From JBCFBK01 sp050173895 (lineage in GTDB: Bacteria; Bacteroidota; Bacteroidia; Bacteroidales; Prolixibacteraceae): a stretch of 16,546 bases of DNA. Below the pieces are notes generated by a model, which made no database searches, was not told the origin of the DNA, and worked only from the letters and a program-made list of their open reading frames with translations. Position 1 is the first letter of the stretch, and each line of letters begins with the position of its first letter. The stretch covers positions 1 through 16,546 of the forward strand of contig JBFXKJ010000061.1 of NCBI GenBank assembly GCA_050173895.1, written 5' to 3'. A program made the position numbers and the translations under genes. Shown in pieces: positions 1 to 6,464 of this stretch.

Positions 1-582
1 CGTGTAGTCAGAAAAATGCCTGAGTGACAGCTTCGGTGTGCCGTCTTCCTGAAGCAGGCCCATGTAAAAATGCCGGTAATACGATGACCCCTCGGCTTCG
101 CGGTGGCGCGTCGTGGCAATCCAGGTCTTGGGCAGATCAAACAGGCTGTACCAGTGTATTCGCGGCGAGCGGGCGGTTAAAAGCCCGGCTGTGCGCAACA
201 AGCCGAACTCCTGAACTTCCTCTGCTCCAAAAGAGGAAACCCCCACTTCCGTCACCCAAACCGGCAGATCGGTTACGGCCTCGATCTCCGCGATCTTTGC
301 CGGCCATTCGTTGATGTTCCATAAATTCCAGTCGAGCGGGAAACCGTGCACGGCAACCGCATTCAGGTCGTCGAGCACACCCATGCCCTTCATGCGCGTG
401 ATGAAAGCCGGGTCAATGGGCGACATCCCGCCCAGCACCCGCGTAATGCCGGGATTTTCAGCCTTAGCTGCCTGGGCGGCGAGCTTCACCATTTTGGCAT
501 AAAGATGCCATTCCGGATCCACTTCGAAGTCCCAATGCGACTTATTGTTTGGTTCATTCCAGAAGTTCACTGCTTCAATCAT
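1..582 (-). CDS. GH39-like glycosidase (beta-xylosidase type), 3' end beyond the left edge
   Basis: Reading the minus strand from the ATG at 582 gives 194 codons with no stop up to base 1, so the gene continues out of the window. Residues 7-12 read FWNEPN, the usual acid/base Asn-Glu of clan GH-A (E10), and residues 109-114 read WVTEVG, a good nucleophile candidate (E112). The intervening AVHGFPLDWNLW and the later HWYSLFDLP also fit a TIM-barrel glycosidase of the GH39/XynB kind. The product would be a retaining exo-glycosidase; the substrate cannot be told. No signal peptide is visible, so it may act in the cytoplasm on imported fragments. Odd point: only nine residues precede the acid/base Glu, and the same frame has a TAA at 643-645, so the first barrel strands are absent. 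It may be a naturally short family or a 5'-truncated gene. It follows the Gfo/Idh/MocA gene after 195 bp. Confidence 0.75.
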   Translation of the reverse strand, partial: MIEAVNFWNEPNNKSHWDFEVDPEWHLYAKMVKLAAQAAKAENPGITRVLGGMSPIDPAFITRMKGMGVLDDLNAVAVHGFPLDWNLWNINEWPAKIAEIEAVTDLPVWVTEVGVSSFGAEEVQEFGLLRTAGLLTARSPRIHWYSLFDLPKTWIATTRHREAEGSSYYRHFYMGLLQEDGTPKLSLRHFSDYT

Positions 583-608
583 ATCGAAATTCGTTGCTTT
601 TTTGAATG

Positions 609-635
609 GGCGGCCGGAACAGAACACCGGCCGCC
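609..635. other. Strong GC-rich hairpin upstream of the GH39-like gene
   Basis: A perfect 9-bp inverted repeat: GGCGGCCGG at 609-617 and CCGGCCGCC at 627-635, with a 9-base loop. It lies in the 195-bp gap between the Gfo/Idh/MocA stop (778) and the GH39-like ATG (582), 26 bases before that ATG. On the minus strand it is followed by an A-rich stretch, not by a T run, so it is not a standard intrinsic terminator. It could be a processing or pausing structure in the leader, or mark a junction. The rest of the gap (636-777) shows nothing I can name. Confidence 0.6.
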
Positions 636-777
636 ACACTGCTTAATCTTTAGGAATAATGTCTGAAGAAATAACTTATACAGGATGCGCTTTATTATCC
701 ACCCTGATCTTTTTAAGCAAGAACCATTTCATGACTGAAGAGACTTCTGTTAACTGGCGCCGGTAGGGCGCGACTCC

Positions 778-2226
778 TCACACGTTCAGCGACCAGCCAT
801 TGTGATACGTGTGGCGGATGTATTCTTCCGCGGCCTGAATCGCATTCAGGGTCAAAACCTTTGGTTCCTGGCCCGGCACACCGTTGGGTACTTTTAGCGT
901 GTCGCTGTCGCTCAGATTGGTGATGCGCATGTTTTCGCCGTCCCACTGCAGCTTCCTGTTGAGGCTTTTCATCCGGACAGCCAGGTTGCCCATGACGACC
1001 ATCTCGTTAAGGGGGCCGGCATATTCAAAGTTTGACAAAGGCAACACCCGCGAACCAGCCGGTTCCTTGCAGGCGCGGACGAAGTCCATCTCATGGCTCA
1101 TCCCCACCCGCCGTAAACGGGCAGCCGGTTTCGGCAGATTTTTAAATTTTTCTTCCGGCAGAAGACGGTATTTTGCGCCATAGTTGCCGCAGATCAAAAT
1201 GCCTTTTGAACCATGAAAGATGACGCCATTCATGCCTTCGCCCATTTCCACCCCGTCGGGCAATGAATCGGGACGTTTGGGAAGCAATCCGCCGTCGTGC
1301 CAGGTCACGCTCACCGGCGGCATTTTGAAAGTACCTTCCGCGGGCCGTGCCGGGAATTCATAGCGGATCATGGCTGCCACCGGGGCGCTTTCACTGTTGA
1401 TTGCGGTGGAAGACGCTTCCACTGCCGACGGATGCCCAAGCTTCATGGCCGAGAAGACCACGTCGAGTACATGACAGGCCATATCGCCCAGGGCTCCCGT
1501 GCCGAAATCCCACCATCCGCGCCAGTCCCACGGATGATACATCCGGTGGTAGGGGCGCATCGCTGCAGGGCCGATAAATAACTCCCAGTCTATGTGTTCG
1601 GGGACCCACATTCCGGTCGCAGGCCGCATTAAGCCCTGCGGCCAGATCGGACGGTCAGTCCACGCATCTACGTGGGTCACCTCACCAATGGCGCCGCTCC
1701 AGATCCATTCGCATACTTCGCTGACATTGGGACTCGAATGGCCTTCATTTCCCATCTGGGTGACCACTTTATACTTCCGCGATGCTTCCAGCAGTGTCCG
1801 CGACTCATAGACCGAATGGGTCAGCGGCTTCTGCACATAAACATGCTTGCCCGACTGCATGGCTGCCAGTGCACAAATGGCATGGGTATGGTCGGGCGTG
1901 GCGATGACGACTGCATCGATGCTTTTGCCCATCTCGTCGAACATCTTCCGGAAATCCTTATACCGTTTAGCATTCGGGTAGGTGTCAAAACACTTTTTGG
2001 CATATTGCCAGTCGATATCGCATAAGGCGACCATATTCTCCGAGTTCATATTTCGGAGGTTCACTCCGCCTTTTCCACCAACGCCGATGCCCGCAATGTT
2101 TAACTTGTCGCTTGGTGCGACATGGCCCAGCCCGCTGACGGCATGGCTCGGAACGATGTAGAACAGACCTGCTGTCGCAGCCGATGTCCTGATGAACCGG
2201 CGGCGCGATAATGTATTACCCTTCAT
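778..2226 (-). CDS. Tat-exported Gfo/Idh/MocA family oxidoreductase
   Basis: 482 residues. The start chosen is the ATG at 2224-2226, because it begins directly before a twin-arginine signal (SRRRFIR, residues 7-13, then a hydrophobic stretch to about residue 30); a longer open frame to 2334 would bury that signal and overlap the neighbour by 112 bases. A Rossmann NAD(P)-binding loop follows (GIGVGGKGG, 46-54), then ATPDHTH (109-115) and VQKP (131-134) where the classical family motif is EKP. These features define a nicotinamide-dependent sugar oxidoreductase; export by Tat fits folding with the cofactor before transport. The start overlaps the DUF1080 stop as ATGA, so the two are probably translated together. 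Known exported relatives include GH109-like enzymes and the C3-oxidising enzymes of 3-keto-glycoside pathways; I favour the latter from context. The substrate is unknown. Confidence 0.88.
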   Translation of the reverse strand: MKGNTLSRRRFIRTSAATAGLFYIVPSHAVSGLGHVAPSDKLNIAGIGVGGKGGVNLRNMNSENMVALCDIDWQYAKKCFDTYPNAKRYKDFRKMFDEMGKSIDAVVIATPDHTHAICALAAMQSGKHVYVQKPLTHSVYESRTLLEASRKYKVVTQMGNEGHSSPNVSEVCEWIWSGAIGEVTHVDAWTDRPIWPQGLMRPATGMWVPEHIDWELFIGPAAMRPYHRMYHPWDWRGWWDFGTGALGDMACHVLDVVFSAMKLGHPSAVEASSTAINSESAPVAAMIRYEFPARPAEGTFKMPPVSVTWHDGGLLPKRPDSLPDGVEMGEGMNGVIFHGSKGILICGNYGAKYRLLPEEKFKNLPKPAARLRRVGMSHEMDFVRACKEPAGSRVLPLSNFEYAGPLNEMVVMGNLAVRMKSLNRKLQWDGENMRITNLSDSDTLKVPNGVPGQEPKVLTLNAIQAAEEYIRHTYHNGWSLNV

Positions 2227-2894
2227 AGCTCCCGGATTTTGATGTTCCTGAACCAGATCAGCGCCTGTCCATGCTTTCCCTGAAAGCCGATATAGCCTTT
2301 GGTGGGCAGTTCGGCATATGGTTTCGGCAGCCATGACGGGATTTCGGATCCATCCGGATTTGTTTTTCCGGAGGTCCAGAGACTCATATCCATATCCGTA
2401 ATTTTCTTTCCGTTCAGTGTGACCTGAATGTTTTTGCCCTTTGCGGTAATCTTCATCTTATTCCATTCGCCCGGCTTTTTGACCACCTGGAAGGCCGAAG
2501 GGGCAAGATGCCCGTATACCGCTCCGCACGAGCCGGTCGATGCAGCCTTTGCCGAGGGATTGCAATAATCGTCGTAGATCTGGATTTCAACGGCATTCGG
2601 GATCCAGTCTTTTTTGTCAGTGCAGTAAATGACCACTCCGCTGTTTGTGCATTTGTCGGTCTTAAACTCCAGGTCAAGTTCAAAATTTTCATATTCCTTG
2701 CTGGTCCAGATAGCCTGGTCGGCCGTGGCCGAAATCACCCCTTGTTTGTCGATCGACCACACGGAAGCGTCATAATCCGCGTTGGAGAGGTTTTCTGTGA
2801 AAAGTGGCTGCCAGCCTTTAGCCTTCTTTGCCTGTCCGAAAGAGAGGATGCTCAGGCATGCGCAGCACAGTAATAAAAAAGTCAGTTTTTTCAT
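2223..2894 (-). CDS. Secreted DUF1080 (3-keto-disaccharide hydrolase-like) protein
   Basis: 223 residues with a Sec signal (MKKLTFLLLCCACLSILSFG, residues 1-20) and a concanavalin-like beta-sandwich of the DUF1080/PF06439 kind. Recognisable segments are KGWQPLFTENLS near the mature N-terminus, FELDLEFKT (71-79), NSGVVIYC (84-91), VEIQIYDD (102-109), GEWNKMKIT (142-150), VTLNGKK (158-164) and the closing GYIGFQGKHG (200-209). Length fits the single-domain family. Proteins of this group are linked to cleavage of 3-keto-glycosides or hydration of the resulting enones, and are often found with Gfo/Idh/MocA enzymes, as here. Cysteines at 10, 11 and 13 lie in the hydrophobic core, and a lipoprotein form cannot be excluded. 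It follows the sulfatase by 152 bp and is coupled to the next gene by a 4-base overlap. Confidence 0.87.
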   Translation of the reverse strand: MKKLTFLLLCCACLSILSFGQAKKAKGWQPLFTENLSNADYDASVWSIDKQGVISATADQAIWTSKEYENFELDLEFKTDKCTNSGVVIYCTDKKDWIPNAVEIQIYDDYCNPSAKAASTGSCGAVYGHLAPSAFQVVKKPGEWNKMKITAKGKNIQVTLNGKKITDMDMSLWTSGKTNPDGSEIPSWLPKPYAELPTKGYIGFQGKHGQALIWFRNIKIREL

Positions 2895-2992
2895 GCAATT
2901 CGATTTATTGGTGTCAGATTATTTTATTCAACCCTTCACGGGCTTGTCAATAAAATTAACGAATCTGCACCAATTTCGGACCATCATGGATG

Positions 2993-3025
2993 CATCATTT
3001 TGTCAACGACTTCAACAGAATGATG
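2993..3025. other. Hairpin just beyond the sulfatase stop codon
   Basis: CATCATTTTGT (2993-3003) and ACAGAATGATG (3015-3025) form an 11-bp stem with one imperfect pair and an 11-base loop. It starts 21 bases past the stop of the CCVSR sulfatase, in the 152-bp gap before the DUF1080 gene. There is no T run on the minus strand, so it is more likely an mRNA 3'-end or processing structure than a classical terminator. Confidence 0.4.
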
Positions 3026-3046
3026 GAACAGGCTGGTTTTATGGCC

Positions 3047-4483
3047 TTAAAACGAAGATCCGATTTTGGTCCAATCCTTTTGAGGCATGCCCTGTAATTC
3101 TTTTAGTTCGTCGTACCTTTTGCGTAACTCGTCCAGTTTTTCACGATACTTCGGATCATTTGTCAGATTGACCGTTTCGTGCGGGTCGTGTTTGATATCG
3201 AAAAGCTCTTCGTACTGATGTTCGATGTAATTCATGTATTTAAAGTCTTTTGTCACCACACCCTCCACTCTGGGAATGCGCGGACTGCCCAGGAAGTAAT
3301 GCTGATAAAAGAAATCCGTTCTTTCGGGTATTTTGTTTTCCATGACATCCATGAGATTTACACCCTGCGTGCCCGGGGGTACCGGAACACCTGCCATGGA
3401 GAGGATGGTCGGGGCAATATCAATATTTAAAGCAATTTGAGCCGCTTTATACTGTTTAATCTTATCCGGTAACTGAGGATCATAGATTAAGAGCGGCACA
3501 CGGATCGATTCTTCGTAACCGTACCATTTACCCTCCATGCCATGTTCTCCCAGCAGCATCCCGTTATCGCCCATAAGGATGATCACCGTATTTTCGGCAA
3601 GGCTTAATTCTTCCAGTTTTTCCACCATTTTCCCGACCACATCATCGACCCCAGTAATTAAACGGTAATAGTTTTTTACATTTTCCTGGTATAACTCAGG
3701 CGTTCCAAAAAGACCTTTCCACCTGGCCCTTGCAAAATTTGTATCCGTTCGAAAGAAATCAGGGAATTTTTCCCAGTATTTAGGATCAGCGGTTACAGGC
3801 TGAGGGATGACAACATCTTTATAGTAATCTTTATATCGTGGCTGAATGACGTATTTGGGCGGATAACCATCCTGCTCATGCGGGGCTTTGAAACTTACGG
3901 AAAGGCAAAACGGGGCGTTACCGGCGAATTGATCTAAAAAGGTTTGAATGGCAGCGCCAATCGTATCGGTGTCATGGATCTCACGCCCGTGCTTATCGGT
4001 GGTAATATAATCGGGTTGACCCTTGCCTCCGGCCTCTGTATCCACCCAAAAGTCAAAGATGGAAGCGGGCGGATGGTGACCCACACCAAACTTTCCGATA
4101 AAACCGACCTGATATCCGGCTTTTTTCAGTAGTGGGGGATAGGTATTTCCCAATACCTCCGGGGAGAAGTCGGTGTTAAAATCGTGAATCTTATGACGCG
4201 ACTCATATTGCCCCGTCAATATACTTGCCCTGCTCACACAGCAGATCGCTGTTGTGACATAGGCATTCTGAAACAAAACACCGGCCGAAGCCAGTTTATC
4301 CAGGTTGGGCGTTTGTATGACGGGATTACCCATGACTCCCAAAGCATCCCAACGTTGGTCGTCCGTTAAGATGAAAATAATATTGGGACGTTGTTTGGGC
4401 TCTGCTTTTACAGCAGAATAGCCCTGCAATGATGAAATGACTCCCATTGTCACACCACCAATCATTCCAAGTTTTGTGTTCAT
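3047..4483 (-). CDS. Secreted sulfatase with atypical CCVSR active-site motif
   Basis: 478 residues from the ATG at 4483. That start gives a clean Sec signal (MNTKLGMIGG..., cleavage near AVKA-E at residue 27). Another ATG at 4534 adds 17 residues, and a TTG at 4540 overlaps the upstream stop; both are possible. The fold is that of S1 sulfatases: RPNIIFILTDDQ (32-43) with the metal-binding Asp pair 41-42, the formylglycine region AICCVSRAS (79-87), SFKAPHE further on, and MGDNG with metal-binding Asp/Asn. The expected Cys-X-Pro/Ala-Ser-Arg is here Cys-Cys-Val-Ser-Arg (C81 to R85), and the GKWHLG segment is GKFGVG (130-135), so the His is missing. It should remove sulfate esters from a glycan in the periplasm; sugar and position are unknown. 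The esterase stop is 53 bp upstream, which suggests one operon. Confidence 0.9.
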   Translation of the reverse strand: MNTKLGMIGGVTMGVISSLQGYSAVKAEPKQRPNIIFILTDDQRWDALGVMGNPVIQTPNLDKLASAGVLFQNAYVTTAICCVSRASILTGQYESRHKIHDFNTDFSPEVLGNTYPPLLKKAGYQVGFIGKFGVGHHPPASIFDFWVDTEAGGKGQPDYITTDKHGREIHDTDTIGAAIQTFLDQFAGNAPFCLSVSFKAPHEQDGYPPKYVIQPRYKDYYKDVVIPQPVTADPKYWEKFPDFFRTDTNFARARWKGLFGTPELYQENVKNYYRLITGVDDVVGKMVEKLEELSLAENTVIILMGDNGMLLGEHGMEGKWYGYEESIRVPLLIYDPQLPDKIKQYKAAQIALNIDIAPTILSMAGVPVPPGTQGVNLMDVMENKIPERTDFFYQHYFLGSPRIPRVEGVVTKDFKYMNYIEHQYEELFDIKHDPHETVNLTNDPKYREKLDELRKRYDELKELQGMPQKDWTKIGSSF

Positions 4484-4536
4484 TTCAGTAATATTGAAAA
4501 GCAAAGTAAATAAAGTCCGATGAATTACACTCATTC

Positions 4537-5385
4537 TCAATTCAGATAACCAATTGACTGCAGGAAAGCATCGACTTTCGACAAAATATCCTCATGAAAA
4601 ATTTTTTGATTGAAAAATCCATGTCCTTGATCTTCATAGAGGAAGAGGTCACAACGACCGTCAAGCGATTCAATTTTTTCCTTGAACAATTTCGCGGTGG
4701 ATACGGGGATTAGCTTATCTTTTGTTCCGAGAAAGAAAACAGTTGGCGGAAATCCTTTTGTAATGTTGTGCAATGGTGAAAATTCAAGGTACCGTTCACC
4801 AATCCGATCGTATCCATACCCCTGTTTACTATTGTCAATCACGGGGTTAAACAAAACAAGCGCATTGGGCTTGGAGCTGATTCCCGGATCGTCACTTTCC
4901 TCGTTAATGGATTCGTTCGTATAACAGGCAGCTGCAAGATGCCCGCCTGCCGAACCACCTGACGCAACAATCCGTTGAGCATCAATCCCAAATCTTCCCG
5001 CATTTTTTCTCAGGTATCTTATTGCCGATTTAGCATCTTTCAGCGATTCAAACGGGGTCGTTCCATGACGCGTTTTCACCCGGTAATCAACCAATACGGA
5101 AAACATTCCCCTGGAAGCAAAATGTTCTGCAAAAGTTTTAAACTGGTTCCTGTTACCATCTATCCAACCCCCTCCAAAAAAGAACACAATAGCCGGATAC
5201 CTTTCTGTTTTCTTGAAATTATCAGGTTTATATATCACCATACTGAGCCTTACCGTATCAACCCGCTTGTAGGTTTCTTCAACAGGAAGACGATCTGGCT
5301 GAGCAAAAGACTGGATTGAAAATAGCAGAGATACGCATAATACGCATAGGCTGTTCATCGTAGATATTCCGGATGCGACTTTCAT
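4537..5385 (-). CDS. Secreted alpha/beta-hydrolase esterase (HSL / acetylxylan-esterase type)
   Basis: 282 residues with a signal peptide (cleavage near SFA-Q, residue 28); an inner ATG at 5358 would give a shorter signal with the same mature protein. The serine hydrolase set is complete: oxyanion-hole FGGGW (70-74), nucleophile elbow GGSAGG (S145), acid in GTKDK (D223) and His in GHGFF (H255). The first position of the usual HGGGW is Phe. Relatives include BD-FAE-like and acetyl-ester hydrolases that deacylate xylans and other glycans, so a likely role is removal of acetyl or similar groups ahead of the glycosidases. It sits 47 bp after the TIM-barrel gene and 53 bp before the sulfatase. The exact ester bond is not determinable; a peptidase role (S9-like) is less likely at this size. 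Confidence 0.85.
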   Translation of the reverse strand: MKVASGISTMNSLCVLCVSLLFSIQSFAQPDRLPVEETYKRVDTVRLSMVIYKPDNFKKTERYPAIVFFFGGGWIDGNRNQFKTFAEHFASRGMFSVLVDYRVKTRHGTTPFESLKDAKSAIRYLRKNAGRFGIDAQRIVASGGSAGGHLAAACYTNESINEESDDPGISSKPNALVLFNPVIDNSKQGYGYDRIGERYLEFSPLHNITKGFPPTVFFLGTKDKLIPVSTAKLFKEKIESLDGRCDLFLYEDQGHGFFNQKIFHEDILSKVDAFLQSIGYLN

Positions 5386-5432
5386 TTCAGTTAGTTTTTA
5401 GATGCTGTTATTAAGACTGATTGTCGTACAAA

Positions 5433-6371
5433 TTAAGATAAAATAAGTCTTTCCAGGTATTTCTTTGTATGGATAATATAATCTGTTTTAACCGCTGACA
5501 ATTCACATTCAATAATCACATCTCCTTTAAAATTAATCCTTTTCAGAAATTCAATCACTTTGGGAAAATCAACGGTCCCTTCAGGGATGGGCATTTCTTT
5601 CCCCAATCGATATGGATCAGTGGGATAGGTACCATCTTTGGCATGAAGTGCCTTAACGTATTTTGACAATACGCGAAGGCCATCCAGCGGGTTGGATTTA
5701 CCATACATGACCAGGTTTGCAAGATCGCAGTTCACAAATAGGTTCCCCGTACCAACATCCTCAATTGTTCTTAATAAGGTAATTGGGGTTTCCTGTCCGG
5801 TTTCAAAATAGAGATCAATTCCCTGCTTCAGTCCATACTCTCCCAGATTTTTCATGATCGCAATAAATTCGCTATAAAGAATATCCTGGGGATTTTTAGG
5901 AATAAAGCCAAAATGCGCATGCACTGCGGGAATTCCGGCAGCCTTGCAAAAATCAATACCTTGTTTGAGCCTTGTTATCCTGGCTTCACGGGTTTCACGA
6001 GGAATCAATCCAATGGTTGATGGACCGTCGGTAAAATTCCAGGCATACTTCCCCGGGCCCATGCAAATCAGGGAGCAGGGACGAATGCGATATTGATCAA
6101 GGGTACCCACTAATCGCCGTGCCAGTTCGGGTGAATATTCCTTAATATGAAGCTGGCATACTGAAAATCCCATATCCCTTACGACTTTCAGGTCATCCTC
6201 GGGGTTATTTGCATGGGCTATAACGCCGACAGATATATCTTCAGAAGCCTTATAATTACACTCTGAAGTTTTTGATTGTTCCAGGTCTTCTTCATGGATA
6301 TTCAGGAAACCCGGCAAGACCCCTGCTATTACCGATGTCTTTAAAAAATTTCTTCTGCTTGTCATCATCAT
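5433..6371 (-). CDS. Tat-exported sugar isomerase/epimerase-like TIM barrel (PF01261)
   Basis: 312 residues. The gene opens with three consecutive ATG codons, so the exact start is open; all lie just before the twin-arginine motif SRRNFLKTS (5-13) and a short hydrophobic stretch (14-23). The rest is a xylose-isomerase-like barrel. Likely metal ligands and active-site residues are E190 (YFETG), D216 (NCDLAN), H243 (LHAKDG) and E288 (IIECE). This superfamily covers epimerases, isomerases, dehydratases and, in the 3-keto route of glycan cleavage, enzymes acting on keto-sugars. Export by Tat shows it works outside the cytoplasm, probably on glycan fragments and not on sugar phosphates. It lies 93 bp after the GH2 gene and 47 bp before the esterase. 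Together with the Gfo/Idh/MocA and DUF1080 genes it suggests a redox-based cleavage module. Confidence 0.85.
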   Translation of the reverse strand: MMMTSRRNFLKTSVIAGVLPGFLNIHEEDLEQSKTSECNYKASEDISVGVIAHANNPEDDLKVVRDMGFSVCQLHIKEYSPELARRLVGTLDQYRIRPCSLICMGPGKYAWNFTDGPSTIGLIPRETREARITRLKQGIDFCKAAGIPAVHAHFGFIPKNPQDILYSEFIAIMKNLGEYGLKQGIDLYFETGQETPITLLRTIEDVGTGNLFVNCDLANLVMYGKSNPLDGLRVLSKYVKALHAKDGTYPTDPYRLGKEMPIPEGTVDFPKVIEFLKRINFKGDVIIECELSAVKTDYIIHTKKYLERLILS

Positions 6372-6464
6372 TATTTGTTGTTTCGATTCACATTCATAGT
6401 CTTTAAATTGAGATTGTTATCAATAAAGTTTTGGTTAAAAACTGTTTTACAGGAAGGCAAATGT

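Noticed and set aside
346..666. Plus-strand open frame of 106 codons near the left edge
   Set aside because: It is the antisense of the GH39-like gene, whose minus-strand frame carries clear catalytic motifs.
2227..2334. Upstream extension of the Gfo/Idh/MocA gene
   Set aside because: The extra 36 residues lie inside the DUF1080 gene and precede a complete twin-arginine signal, so they are most likely not translated in this frame.
2921..2950. Sigma-70-like promoter before DUF1080 (TTGACA, 18 bases, TAAAAT on the minus strand)
   Set aside because: It matches the E. coli consensus, but the main sigma factor of Bacteroidota prefers a different -7 box (TAnnTTTG). In AT-rich DNA the match may be chance.
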